Assembly: GCA_947627135.1 (NCBI GenBank)
Contig: CANQUV010000013.1
Location: 1-64,000 of the forward strand
DNA length: 64,000 nucleotides
Reading direction: 5' to 3'
DNA from: an uncultured Clostridia bacterium
GTDB taxonomy: Bacteria > Bacillota > Clostridia > Oscillospirales > Acutalibacteraceae
In this document: positions 18,696 to 28,673 of the stretch, piece by piece
How the letters are laid out: the number at the start of each line of letters is the position of its first letter
Position numbering within the stretch: the first letter of the stretch is position 1
Notes under the pieces: model-generated
The model's database searches: none
What the model was told of the DNA's origin: nothing
The model's input: only the letters and a program-made list of their open reading frames with translations
Position numbers and translations under genes: made by a program

Positions 18696-20903
18696 TTACT
18701 TCCTCGTTATTGAAATAATACCTCTAATATCAGAAAGTTTTGATATTACTCCTTTTAAATGATTTATTCCGTTCACTTCAATGGTTGCTGTTACCATAGC
18801 TTTACCATCTCCAACTTCACGGGAATTTAGTGAATGGATAAATATGTGCATATTAGAAAGATATATTGTGACATCTGCAAGAAGTCCGGTCCTGTCTGAT
18901 GCGAGAATTTCCAAAGTACTGCGGAATGCCTCTTTAACTTCATCTTCCCAATAAGCGCTGATCCATCTTTCAGGCTCTTCACAATTATGAATGTCTTCAG
19001 GTACATTTGTACAGTTTCTGCTATGAATCGACACTCCGTATCCTCTTGTAATATAACCGATTATATCATCGCCCGGCAAAGGATTACAGCATTGTGAAAA
19101 TTTTATCAAGACATCGTCTACACCTTCAATTATAACACCTGAATTAGCTTTTTTTCTTTTTGGCGGCGCCTGCGGTGCAGGTACAATTTTCTCAATGTCT
19201 TTTTCATATACTTTTTGGTATTCTTCTTTGATTCTTGGCATGATTTTCCATAGCTGAATACCTCCGTATCCGATTGATGCGTAAAAATCATCTATTGAAT
19301 TAAGATGCCTTTTTTGAAGAAGTCGGTCAAAAAATTCCTCTGATTCTTTATCTGTTAAATGAATACCGTTTCGTTTAAATTCTCGTTCAAGTTCTGCTTT
19401 TCCCTCTATTATATTTTCTTCACGTTTTTCACGCTTGAACCAACTTTTTATCTTACTTTTTGCACTTGAAGTTTTACAGAATTTCAGCCAGTCCCTATTG
19501 GGATGGGCGTCTTTTTGAGTTATGATTTCTACAACTTCTCCTGTTTTAAGCTGATAATCAATCGGAACGATTTTATTATTGACCTTTGCACCTATCATTC
19601 TATGACCGATTTCCGTATGAATCAGATAGGCAAGGTCTACGGTTGTTGCACCTAAAGGAAGTGTAAACACATCACCTTTAGGTGTAAAAACAAATACATC
19701 GCTTTGGTTAAAATCATTTTTTATATTTTTTATAATATCTGTTGCATCTTCGGTTTCTATCTGCGCTTTAAGATATACCTTTAGTTCTTCCAGATTTTTA
19801 TTTAGTTTTTCTGCACTTCTACTGTTGTTTTCACGACTTGTCATTCCAAGCTTATATTTCCAGTGAGCTGCGATACCATATTCAGCAGTATTGTGCATTT
19901 CCCATGTTCTTATCTGAACTTCAAATGGGATTCCCTCTTTGTTAATAACTGTTGTATGCAAAGATTGATACATATTCGATTTTGGGGTTGATATATAATC
20001 CTTGAATCTGTTGGGTATAGGCTGGTAAATATCATGAATTACTCCCAATACCGTATAACAGTCGGGTACTGTATCAACGATCACCCGAACTGCAAAAATA
20101 TCGAAAATTTGCTCTATCGTTTTTCCCTGCATAAATGTTTTTCTGTAAATTGAATTTACACTTTTTATTCTGCCGGATATAAACACACTTGAAACAGAAT
20201 TACCTACCTTTTCAATGATCTCCTTTTTTATTTTATCAATAAACCCGTCTCGTTCTGATTCTCCCAGTAAAATTGCATCCTCAATTTCTTTATATCCGAT
20301 TGGATCCAGATATAAAAGAGACAAATCTTCAAGCTCATCTTTTACTTTTTTAATACCTAAACGATGTGCTATCGGTGCATATACCTCCATATTTTCCAAA
20401 GCTTTATCTCTTCTCTTTTGCTCCGGCATACATTCGATCGTACGCATATTGTGTATCCTGTCTGCTAGTTTTATGATTATAACCCTGATATCATTTGACA
20501 TCGCTATAAGCATTTTTCTTATATTCTCCGCCTGCTGCTCTTCTCTGTTTGAATATGGGATTTTAGAAATTTTTGTGACTCCGTCAACTAAATTTGCAAC
20601 ATTTTTTCCAAAAAGTTTTTCAATTTCTTCCAATGTATGATCGGTATCTTCTACTACATCGTGCAAAAGCGCAGTCACAATGGAATCTGTATCCATCCCA
20701 AGTTCAACAAGTATGCAGGCAACAGACGTAGGATGAAGTATATAAGGTATTCCAGACAATCGGCGCTGGTCACCGTGTGCCTCTTCTGCAAGTCTATATG
20801 CTTTTTCTACTTTTTCCATATCTATGTCTAATCCGCTTTTAGATATAAGCTCTTTGAGCTGTTCATAATCCTGATAGTGTGCCACATTTGTAAAGCTGCT
20901 CAA
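18696..20903 (-). CDS. relA: Bifunctional (p)ppGpp synthetase/hydrolase
   Basis: A 735-residue long RSH protein. The HD hydrolase domain has His57, His81-Asp82 and Glu85-Asp86 (LLHDVVED). The synthetase domain at about 230-370 has RFKDYISTPKSNMYQSLHT. TGS (about 395-460), helical and C-terminal ACT domains follow. Both active sites appear intact, so it should make and degrade the stringent-response alarmone. The start is TTG in the sequence TAGTTG, fused to the recJ stop and preceded by GGGAGG. The apt gene that usually lies between recJ and relA is absent. Confidence 0.97.
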   Translation of the reverse strand: MSSFTNVAHYQDYEQLKELISKSGLDIDMEKVEKAYRLAEEAHGDQRRLSGIPYILHPTSVACILVELGMDTDSIVTALLHDVVEDTDHTLEEIEKLFGKNVANLVDGVTKISKIPYSNREEQQAENIRKMLIAMSNDIRVIIIKLADRIHNMRTIECMPEQKRRDKALENMEVYAPIAHRLGIKKVKDELEDLSLLYLDPIGYKEIEDAILLGESERDGFIDKIKKEIIEKVGNSVSSVFISGRIKSVNSIYRKTFMQGKTIEQIFDIFAVRVIVDTVPDCYTVLGVIHDIYQPIPNRFKDYISTPKSNMYQSLHTTVINKEGIPFEVQIRTWEMHNTAEYGIAAHWKYKLGMTSRENNSRSAEKLNKNLEELKVYLKAQIETEDATDIIKNIKNDFNQSDVFVFTPKGDVFTLPLGATTVDLAYLIHTEIGHRMIGAKVNNKIVPIDYQLKTGEVVEIITQKDAHPNRDWLKFCKTSSAKSKIKSWFKREKREENIIEGKAELEREFKRNGIHLTDKESEEFFDRLLQKRHLNSIDDFYASIGYGGIQLWKIMPRIKEEYQKVYEKDIEKIVPAPQAPPKRKKANSGVIIEGVDDVLIKFSQCCNPLPGDDIIGYITRGYGVSIHSRNCTNVPEDIHNCEEPERWISAYWEDEVKEAFRSTLEILASDRTGLLADVTIYLSNMHIFIHSLNSREVGDGKAMVTATIEVNGINHLKGVISKLSDIRGIISITRK

Positions 20904-22943
20904 CTAAAGTGCCTCCCTTAAGCTCCTGATAATTTGTGAACTTTGTAAATCAACTTTATTGGTTGTTGGTATGTATTTTATTTCTGTTGTTTTTAAACCT
21001 TCATAAATCTCTATTAATTTTAACTCACTCATCGCTTCTAAAATAACTTTTACTTTTCCGTAACTTATTTTATGATCTAACCTATTACATAAGTTTTCTA
21101 TTTTATAATTAAAACCGTTTCTACTCCTGATTAAGCGATATACGGCAGCAAAATCTTCTCTTTGCGGATAAATGGTCATCAGGTCATCCTTTGATTTTAT
21201 TTCACCCTTACAAAATTCTTCAAAGATCCTACGGCTGTCTATATATTCTCTGTTTTCAAATCCCGACGGTTTAATATCTTTAAGAACAATTGAAAGATTT
21301 TCAATTCCTTTATATTCGTTTATATCAAGTGTTACTGCTAAATCTACCAGGTCACCCTGCTTATATGGAAATTCATAAGGCGTCATTGTAAAACAAATTA
21401 CCTGAACTGTTGAATTTCCCCTTGTTAGGGCTATACGTATATATTTGTTAGATTTTATCGGAGTTATTTCTTTTATAAGCATATTATAAAGTCCGAAAAT
21501 CGGTTTTGTATTTTCTGAACCGTATGGTTCTAAATACTTTAATGTATGAACAAGTGATGTATCAAGCATTGCAGGATTGAGTTTACAGTCTATTTTTAGT
21601 GTATCATAAGGCATAGTAACATTTAATGTATATTCATTAAGTCTCTTTTTTAACTTTGGAATATCAGATGTATTAAGACTTAAACCTACTGCCATGGGAT
21701 GTCCGCCAAAATGCGTAAGTACATCTTTACAGGAAAATACGGCGTCACACAATGAAAAACCTTCTATACTTCTTCCTGAACCTTTTGCTGTTTCTCCGTC
21801 TTTTGTGATTATTATTACCGGCTTTGAGTAAATATCCTTTATTCTGGAAGCTACTATTCCAATTACTCCCTGATGCCAGTTATCTCCGTCTATAACTATT
21901 ATTTTATCCATTATAATCGACGGATTGCGCAATATCTCCAAATTTATTTTAGCTAATATTTCATTTTCTATTTCCTTGCGTTTATTGTTATCATTTGCAA
22001 GCTTTTGTGCTATTTCTTCTGCTTTATCCTCTTCCTCTGTTAAAAACAATGTAACACAGTCGTTTGAAAATCCTAATCTGCCTGCTGCATTTATTCTGGG
22101 AACTATTCCAAATGATACACTTGTTGAGTCTATATCTTTATCTAACAGCGAACACTCCTTTAAAAGTGCTCTTACTCCTATTCTCTCGCTATTTTTTAAA
22201 ATTCCCAGTCCGTATTTTACTAATATTCTGTTTTCATCAACTAAAGGAACAATATCTCCTATTGTACCAATACAAACTAAATCAGCATAATTTTCTAACA
22301 GATATATTATATCTGCATATTCTCCCTCTAATGCCATAACCAGTTTAAAGGCTACTCCTACTCCTGAAAGCATTTTAAATCTGCTTTTACAGTCTTTTTG
22401 ATGCATATCCACTACCGCACAGGCATTGGGAATTTGATCAAGTGGTGTATGGTGATCGGTTATTACCACATCTATTCCTAATGAGGCAGCATATTCAACC
22501 TCATCTATTGCGGCTATTCCGTTATCTACTGTTATAATTAATGATACTTTCTGCTCTTTTATGTAATCTATTGCTTTATTATTAAGTCCGTAACCCTCTT
22601 CTTCCCTTGATGGGATATAATACATTACATTTGCATCTATTGTTTCCAAATATGAATACAACAAGGTCGTTGAGGTTACTCCGTCGGCATCATAATCTCC
22701 GTAAACACAAATTTTTTCTAAGTTTCTTATTGCCTTTGTTATTCTCTCAACTGCTTTATCCATATCTTTAATCATATATGGGTCTGCTATTAACGGCTCA
22801 TCAGACAAAAATTCTTTTATCTTTTCTTCCGTATCAAATCCTCTGATTGAAAGTAACATAGCCAGAAACGGCGGTATTCCGCATTTCTGCGCAAGTTCGC
22901 CTGATGCTGTTTTATCAAATTTTGCAACAGTCCACTGTTTCAT
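20904..22943 (-). CDS. recJ: Single-stranded-DNA-specific exonuclease RecJ
   Basis: A 679-residue DHH-superfamily nuclease that degrades single-stranded DNA 5' to 3' in recombination and repair. The DYDADG motif is at 83-88 and DHH at 163-165; a later GGHPMAVGLS marks the DHHA1 domain. The C-terminal extension (about 560-679) matches the longer Firmicutes form. AAAGGAA precedes the ATG. It directly abuts relA and is 16 bases after recN. Confidence 0.96.
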   Translation of the reverse strand: MKQWTVAKFDKTASGELAQKCGIPPFLAMLLSIRGFDTEEKIKEFLSDEPLIADPYMIKDMDKAVERITKAIRNLEKICVYGDYDADGVTSTTLLYSYLETIDANVMYYIPSREEEGYGLNNKAIDYIKEQKVSLIITVDNGIAAIDEVEYAASLGIDVVITDHHTPLDQIPNACAVVDMHQKDCKSRFKMLSGVGVAFKLVMALEGEYADIIYLLENYADLVCIGTIGDIVPLVDENRILVKYGLGILKNSERIGVRALLKECSLLDKDIDSTSVSFGIVPRINAAGRLGFSNDCVTLFLTEEEDKAEEIAQKLANDNNKRKEIENEILAKINLEILRNPSIIMDKIIVIDGDNWHQGVIGIVASRIKDIYSKPVIIITKDGETAKGSGRSIEGFSLCDAVFSCKDVLTHFGGHPMAVGLSLNTSDIPKLKKRLNEYTLNVTMPYDTLKIDCKLNPAMLDTSLVHTLKYLEPYGSENTKPIFGLYNMLIKEITPIKSNKYIRIALTRGNSTVQVICFTMTPYEFPYKQGDLVDLAVTLDINEYKGIENLSIVLKDIKPSGFENREYIDSRRIFEEFCKGEIKSKDDLMTIYPQREDFAAVYRLIRSRNGFNYKIENLCNRLDHKISYGKVKVILEAMSELKLIEIYEGLKTTEIKYIPTTNKVDLQSSQIIRSLREAL

Positions 22944-22959
22944 AACTATTTCCTTTCAT

Positions 22960-24621
22960 TTAATTATTTTTCAAAAGCTGTTCTGCGTGTGCCAGAGCTG
23001 TATCTGTAATATTTACCCCGTCTATAATTCTTGCAAGCTCATGCTTTCTTCCTTCATAATCAAGAATCTCTATATTTGTATATGTTTTATTATCTTTAGT
23101 TTCTTTTTTAATAAACAAATGTTCATTTGCCAATGCTGCAATCTGTGCCTGATGAGTTACGCATAGCACTTGTCTTGTTAAGGATACTTCTTTTAGTTTT
23201 AATCCTACCTTTTGTGCAGCTGAGCCTGAAATACCTGCGTCTATTTCATCGAATATCAAGGTATCTATAATATCATTTTCTGCCAGCACTGTTTTTATTG
23301 CAAGCATTATTCTTGAAAGTTCTCCCCCTGAGGCAATTTTTGCCACAGGTTTTGGCTCTTCTCCCAAATTAGCTGAAACCAAAAGCTCCATTTTATCTTG
23401 TCCGTTTAATGAAAGGGGCGTTTGCTCATAACTGACTGTAAAACTAACATTTGGCATATCAAGAAATTTTAGCTGTTTTTGAACATTTGCTACAAACCGT
23501 TTTCCTGCCTTTTTACGGTTTTCTGTAAGTTCTTCTGCTATTCTCATAGTTTTTGAAAACTGTGAGTTATATTCTTTTTCTAAATTTTCTTTGTTTATAT
23601 CAAGCTCTGTAAGTTCATTAAGCTTTTGTTTTGCTTTTTTTAAAAATTCAAGCATTTCTTCTTCATTTGAACCATATTTTCTTTTAAGTCTATACAGCAA
23701 GTCCAGCCTTTCTTCTACATCATTTAATCTGTATGAGTCTGAATCAATATCATCAAGTGCGTCTGAAACCTCTGAAACACAGTCCTGAAGATTGTAGTAA
23801 ACATCATTGAGCTTCTCGGATAATTCTTTAAGATTAGGATTTAAGTCTGCACATTTATTAATTGCGGTACAAAGATTATCAACTGATGATACCGCACCTT
23901 CGATTTCACTGTCTCCTTCTGCATATAAAAGCGCTTTTTGTAAATTTAAAGTAAGCTTTTCGCTGTTTTGTAATATCATTCTCTCCTCAATAAGAGATTC
24001 TTCTTCACCTATTTCTATATTTGCTTCTTCAAGCTCGTTTACCTGATAGGAAAGCAGATCGATTTCCTGCAATCGCTTTGTTTCATCTATATTAAGACCG
24101 TCAAGTTGTTTTTCAAGCTTTTTAAGAAACCTATACTCTTTTTTATATATTTCTTTAAGTTCTGCATAACTTCCTGTTGAATCAATATAATCTATATGGG
24201 TTTCAGGAGAAAAAAGCTCATAGCTTTCATGCTGTCCGTGTATATTAATTAAGTTAAGACCGGTTTCCTTAAGCACCGACACCGTTGCCGGACGGGAATT
24301 GATTCTACATGTTGTTTTTCCGTTTGAATTTATCTCTCTGCTTATTATTAATGTATCATCCTTAAAATCATAACCGAGTTCTGAAAGTTTTCTTACAGTT
24401 TGAGCATTAATATTTTCAAATTCTGCGCTAACAAAGGCTTTTTCACAACCGGTACGAATTATCTCTTTTGATGTTCTATGTCCCAGTATTGCGCTGATAG
24501 CGTCTATTACAATACTTTTTCCTGCACCTGTTTCACCGGTTAAAATATTTAGACCTTCTTTAAAATTTATATTAGATTTTTCAATTACTGCTATATTTTC
24601 TATATACAAGTTTACAAGCAT
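22960..24621 (-). CDS. recN: DNA repair ATPase RecN
   Basis: A 553-residue SMC-like ATPase of double-strand-break repair. The Walker A motif GETGAGKS is at 29-36. A central coiled coil spans about 150-360, and the signature SGGELSR and Walker B IFDEIDAGISG lie in the last third. Length is that of full RecN. AAAGGTG precedes the ATG. It follows argR by 12 bases, the arrangement found in many Firmicutes (argR-recN). Confidence 0.97.
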   Translation of the reverse strand: MLVNLYIENIAVIEKSNINFKEGLNILTGETGAGKSIVIDAISAILGHRTSKEIIRTGCEKAFVSAEFENINAQTVRKLSELGYDFKDDTLIISREINSNGKTTCRINSRPATVSVLKETGLNLINIHGQHESYELFSPETHIDYIDSTGSYAELKEIYKKEYRFLKKLEKQLDGLNIDETKRLQEIDLLSYQVNELEEANIEIGEEESLIEERMILQNSEKLTLNLQKALLYAEGDSEIEGAVSSVDNLCTAINKCADLNPNLKELSEKLNDVYYNLQDCVSEVSDALDDIDSDSYRLNDVEERLDLLYRLKRKYGSNEEEMLEFLKKAKQKLNELTELDINKENLEKEYNSQFSKTMRIAEELTENRKKAGKRFVANVQKQLKFLDMPNVSFTVSYEQTPLSLNGQDKMELLVSANLGEEPKPVAKIASGGELSRIMLAIKTVLAENDIIDTLIFDEIDAGISGSAAQKVGLKLKEVSLTRQVLCVTHQAQIAALANEHLFIKKETKDNKTYTNIEILDYEGRKHELARIIDGVNITDTALAHAEQLLKNN

Positions 24622-24633
24622 TTTTAAACACCT

Positions 24634-25083
24634 TTATTTTAAAAGCTTTTTTAAATCATTAACAAGTGATTTAGAGTCTTCTTTTGTTTTACAGGCAATA
24701 AAAATCGTATCATCTCCTGCAATTGTCCCCAGAACTCCCTCAAACTCCATTGAATCAAGTGAGGTACAAATTGCCTGTGCCATACCGCTTAGAGTTTTTA
24801 TTACTATTATATTTTCAGCAATGTCAAGAAAATTTACGGAAGATTTAAATAACGACTGAAAGCTGGATTTTATATCAAATGCATTCTTTGCAGCAGATGT
24901 ATATCGATACTTTCCGTCAGGAGAAAGAGTTTTTAAAATTCTTAACTCCTTGATATCCCTTGATACTGTTGCCTGTGTTACAGTAAAACCTTCTTTTCTT
25001 AAAAGATTTAACAGTTCCTCCTGGGTATCGACTGAATTGGTATTTATTATATCAAGGATTTTAGCGTGCCTTCGGTTTTTCAT
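24634..25083 (-). CDS. argR: Arginine repressor ArgR/AhrC
   Basis: A 149-residue transcription factor. The N-terminal winged helix (about 1-70; TVTQATVSRDIKEL is the recognition segment) binds ARG boxes. The C-terminal oligomerisation domain (75-149) has GTIAGDDTIFIAC, with the Asp pair that binds arginine. It would repress arginine biosynthesis and activate catabolism. It overlaps nadK by one base. No arginine metabolic gene is in the window. Confidence 0.95.
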   Translation of the reverse strand: MKNRRHAKILDIINTNSVDTQEELLNLLRKEGFTVTQATVSRDIKELRILKTLSPDGKYRYTSAAKNAFDIKSSFQSLFKSSVNFLDIAENIIVIKTLSGMAQAICTSLDSMEFEGVLGTIAGDDTIFIACKTKEDSKSLVNDLKKLLK

Positions 25084-25943
25084 CAGCTTTCTCTCTCCTT
25101 CAGTTTTTCATTTAGTTTTGTATAGAAATTGCGTTTATGAAGTGTTAACAGATTAAGAAACAAATCAGATTTTTTTATTATTACTGTATCGGAAGGTTTA
25201 AGTTCAATACTTTTTTGACCGTCTACTGTTAAAACTCCTTTATTATCTTCTGAAATTATTGCTTTTACTGATATCTCTGACTGTGAGTCAAATAAAACTG
25301 AACGGGAAAACAATGAGTGAGGACATACGGGAGTCATTAAAATACACTCCATCTCCGGTTCTATGATTGGACCTCCTGCTGACAGAGAATAGGCCGTTGA
25401 ACCTGTGGGAGTTGAAAATAATAATCCGTCAGCTCTATATGCGGAGATTTTTTGTTCATTCAAATAAACCTGCAAATCTATGATTCTTGATAACTCTCCT
25501 CTGGCTATAATTGCATCATTTACAGCTAGGAAGTTTTCTTCTTTACCGCCTTCCTTTTTAACCGTTACATCTAACAACATTCTTTTCTGTATGCCGTAAT
25601 CGCCTGTTAACAGCCTTGCAAGCTTGTCTATTTCTTCCGGCTCAACATCAGCTGCAAATCCCAGTCTGCCTACATTTACTCCTATAAGCGGTTTTTTTGC
25701 CGTTGCTGATATCTTTGCCGTATGTATAATTGTTCCGTCGCCGCCGACTGTTACAGCTAAATCACAACATTTAAAAAGTAGTGTATCAGTATTAAAATAT
25801 TCTATTTTAAATGCCTTAAAATACGGGGAGTTACTTACATTCATAAGAACTTTTGCTCCGTTTTCCAAAAATATTTTTACAATATCCTTGGCACATTCAA
25901 CAGCATTTTTCTTATCTGTATTTATTACAACAGCTATATTCAT
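25083..25943 (-). CDS. nadK: NAD kinase
   Basis: A 286-residue enzyme that phosphorylates NAD to NADP. The family motif GGDGT is at 67-71 with the catalytic Asp; NDAII near 140 and the TPTGSTAYSLSAGGPI region near 175-190 bind NAD and ATP. Length is normal. AAGGTG precedes the ATG. It lies between tlyA and argR, in the conserved isoprenoid/repair gene string. Confidence 0.96.
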   Translation of the reverse strand: MNIAVVINTDKKNAVECAKDIVKIFLENGAKVLMNVSNSPYFKAFKIEYFNTDTLLFKCCDLAVTVGGDGTIIHTAKISATAKKPLIGVNVGRLGFAADVEPEEIDKLARLLTGDYGIQKRMLLDVTVKKEGGKEENFLAVNDAIIARGELSRIIDLQVYLNEQKISAYRADGLLFSTPTGSTAYSLSAGGPIIEPEMECILMTPVCPHSLFSRSVLFDSQSEISVKAIISEDNKGVLTVDGQKSIELKPSDTVIIKKSDLFLNLLTLHKRNFYTKLNEKLKERES

Positions 25944-25952
25944 AACAACACC

Positions 25953-26756
25953 TTATTTATCAAGTTGTAAATGTGAATTTTTCACTAAATCATCTATTGA
26001 TATATTTGTAAATGATTTAGGTTCATCTGCTTTTTCCAAGTAAATTAAATATTCTATATTGCCTTCAGGCCCTTTTATAGGTGAAAAATCAAGTCCTAAT
26101 ACTGAAAATCCGTTATTAAGACAAAAATCGTAAATATTCTTGACTACTGAAATATGCACATTACTGTCTCTTACAACGCCCTTTTTTCCTACATTTTCTC
26201 TGCCTGCCTCAAATTGTGGTTTTATAAGACAAACCGCCTTAGCGTGTTCAGACAAAAGTTTTCTTGCTACCGGCAAAAGCAGCTTTAATGATATAAATGA
26301 AACATCTATTGAGAAAAAATCTATTTCATCATTTATCTGCTCCTTTGTAACCTTACGCATATTTGTACGCTCTAAATTCACAACTCTTTGGTCATTTCGA
26401 AGTTTCCATGCAAGCTGACCGTAGCCAACATCTATGGAGTAGACCTTTTTTGCACCGTTTTGAAGCATACAATCTGTAAAGCCTCCTGTTGATGCACCTA
26501 TATCCATAGTAGTTTTATCATTAAGGACGATACCAAAGCTATTAATTGCTTTTTCAAGCTTTAAGCCGCCTCTGCTGACATATTTAGGTGTTCCTCCCCT
26601 GACTTCTATATTAACATTTTCATCATAAGATGTGCCGCATTTATCAGCTTTCTGGTTATCTACATAAACATTCCCTGACATTATTACCGCCTTTGCTTTT
26701 TCACGGCTTTCAGCATATCCTTTTTCAAAAACCAATACATCTAATCTCTTTTTCAT
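25953..26756 (-). CDS. tlyA: TlyA-family rRNA 2'-O-methyltransferase
   Basis: A 267-residue protein with an N-terminal S4 RNA-binding domain (1-60) and an FtsJ-like AdoMet methyltransferase domain (DIGASTGGFT at 85-94, DVSFISL near 150, KPQFEAG near 182). Homologues methylate cytidine ribose in 16S and 23S rRNA and affect capreomycin sensitivity. The nearest AAGGA lies 14 bases before the ATG, an unusually long spacing that may mean coupling to dxs, seven bases upstream. Confidence 0.94.
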   Translation of the reverse strand: MKKRLDVLVFEKGYAESREKAKAVIMSGNVYVDNQKADKCGTSYDENVNIEVRGGTPKYVSRGGLKLEKAINSFGIVLNDKTTMDIGASTGGFTDCMLQNGAKKVYSIDVGYGQLAWKLRNDQRVVNLERTNMRKVTKEQINDEIDFFSIDVSFISLKLLLPVARKLLSEHAKAVCLIKPQFEAGRENVGKKGVVRDSNVHISVVKNIYDFCLNNGFSVLGLDFSPIKGPEGNIEYLIYLEKADEPKSFTNISIDDLVKNSHLQLDK

Positions 26757-26763
26757 TGTTGCA

Positions 26764-28650
26764 TTATTTTTCCTTATTGGAATTATTTATATTTTTTATT
26801 ATGATTTCAGTTATGCCTTTTTCATCAAGATTAAGTTCAGACAAAGCCTCATTCACCGATTGATGTTGAACATAAATCTCATCAATTGCCTGTATGTGAT
26901 AATTTCCGCTGAAGTTTTCTTCTGTCAGCAAATCCTCAAAGGTTTCTGCAATACCTCCTGACTTTATACCCTCTTCAAAAAAGAATAAATTTTTAAAGTC
27001 TTTGGCAATTTTTACTGCTTTTTTATCGACAGGTTTTATTCTACAAAGCTTTAATATGCAAATATCTATTCCTTGCTCCTGAAGTTTTTCCTTTGCAAGA
27101 CAAGTATATGAAAAAAGTCTTCCGTAAGTTATTATCAAATTTTTACTTTCTTTATTGCCGTAAACAGTAAAATTTATGCTTGAATCCGTATAATCTTCCG
27201 GCATATAAAGTTCTCCGCCTCTGGGATATCTTATTGCTGTAACTCCGCTGCACATATAAACTGACGCAAATAACGAATGTTCAAGCTCGCTAAAGTAACA
27301 TGGTGAAAAAATTGTAGTTTCCGGTATTGAATTCAGCATTGAAACATCAAATACTCCCTGATGTGTCTCACCGTCATCTCCTACTATTCCTGCTCTGTCT
27401 ATTGCAAGTATTATATGGAGTTTTTGCATGGCGGCATCGTGGAGAATCTGGTCATAACTTCTCTGCAAAAATGTGGAATACACTGCAAAAACCGGTATCA
27501 TTCCCTTTGAGGCAAGTCCACAGGCAAAGGTTACTGCATGCTCTTCTGCAATTCCTACATCAAAAAATCTTTCTTTATACTCTTTGGAAAAGTTCGACAG
27601 ACCAGTACCTAATGTCATAGCTGCTGTTATTCCGACTATTTTCTTATCATTTTGCGCTATATTACATAAACATTCTCCGAAAAACGCAGAAAAACCTTTT
27701 TTATTGGAAATAACTTCCCCTGTATCTATATCAAATTTGCCTACTCCGTGAAATTCCTTTGGATTGTTTTCAGCAGGTCCATAGCCTTTTCCCTTTTTTG
27801 TGACTATATGAATAAGAACAGGTGAATTTATTGTCTTTGCTGCTGTAAATGCGTTTTTAAGTTCTTCTATATCATGACCGTCGATTGGACCTAAATAAGT
27901 ATAACCGAGAAAATCAAACAGTGTATTTTTATAAATCATATTTTTTATTCTTGATTTACTTCCTCGTAAAAACCTTCGCAAAGGTTGACCTATAAGAGGT
28001 GTATGCATTAACACTTTTTCTACTTTTCTCTTAAAACGAATATACCAAGGCTTTACTCTAACACTACCCAGATATCGTGCCATCGCTCCCACATTTTTTG
28101 ATATAGACATTTTATTATCGTTTAACACTACAATGAAATTCTTATTAAACCTGCCGGCATTATTAAGTCCTTCATAAGCCATTCCACCGGTTAGAGAACC
28201 GTCGCCTATAACAGCAATCGTATAGCTGGGATCTCCTTGAAGCACTTTAGCTCTTGCTATACCATATGCCGCTGAAATCGATGTACTGCTGTGTCCTGAA
28301 TTAAATGAGTCATATTTACTTTCAAGACGCTTTGGAAAACCTGAAAGTCCTCCTTTACAACGTATTGTATCTATCTCGCTCAATCTTCCTGTAAGCATTT
28401 TGTGGGTATAGCTTTGATGACCTACATCCCAAACTATGCTGTCTTTCGGTGTATTGAAACAATAATGAAGCATTACCGTTAGTTCAACTGTTCCTAAATT
28501 CGGAGACAGATGTCCGCCGTTTTTTGAAACTGTCTCTACAAGTTTTTCTCTGATTTCTGCACATAATTTTTTTAATTCTGTATCTGAAAGATTTTTTAAA
28601 TCAGATGGATATTTGATTTTTGATAAATATTCAAAATCAGTTCCGTTCAT
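26764..28650 (-). CDS. dxs: 1-deoxy-D-xylulose-5-phosphate synthase
   Basis: About 628 residues. It condenses pyruvate and glyceraldehyde 3-phosphate to start the MEP isoprenoid pathway. The thiamine diphosphate motif GDGSLTGGMAYEGLN-N-..-ILNDN begins near residue 150; VGHQSYTHK is near 77 and the transketolase middle domain has the catalytic Glu in IAEEHAV near 370. A TTG two codons upstream is open, but AAGGA fits ATG 28650. It lies beside ispA, giving the first and a later isoprenoid step in one operon. Confidence 0.97.
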   Translation of the reverse strand: MNGTDFEYLSKIKYPSDLKNLSDTELKKLCAEIREKLVETVSKNGGHLSPNLGTVELTVMLHYCFNTPKDSIVWDVGHQSYTHKMLTGRLSEIDTIRCKGGLSGFPKRLESKYDSFNSGHSSTSISAAYGIARAKVLQGDPSYTIAVIGDGSLTGGMAYEGLNNAGRFNKNFIVVLNDNKMSISKNVGAMARYLGSVRVKPWYIRFKRKVEKVLMHTPLIGQPLRRFLRGSKSRIKNMIYKNTLFDFLGYTYLGPIDGHDIEELKNAFTAAKTINSPVLIHIVTKKGKGYGPAENNPKEFHGVGKFDIDTGEVISNKKGFSAFFGECLCNIAQNDKKIVGITAAMTLGTGLSNFSKEYKERFFDVGIAEEHAVTFACGLASKGMIPVFAVYSTFLQRSYDQILHDAAMQKLHIILAIDRAGIVGDDGETHQGVFDVSMLNSIPETTIFSPCYFSELEHSLFASVYMCSGVTAIRYPRGGELYMPEDYTDSSINFTVYGNKESKNLIITYGRLFSYTCLAKEKLQEQGIDICILKLCRIKPVDKKAVKIAKDFKNLFFFEEGIKSGGIAETFEDLLTEENFSGNYHIQAIDEIYVQHQSVNEALSELNLDEKGITEIIIKNINNSNKEK

Positions 28651-28673
28651 TTTCAAATTCCTTGTCTTTTTCC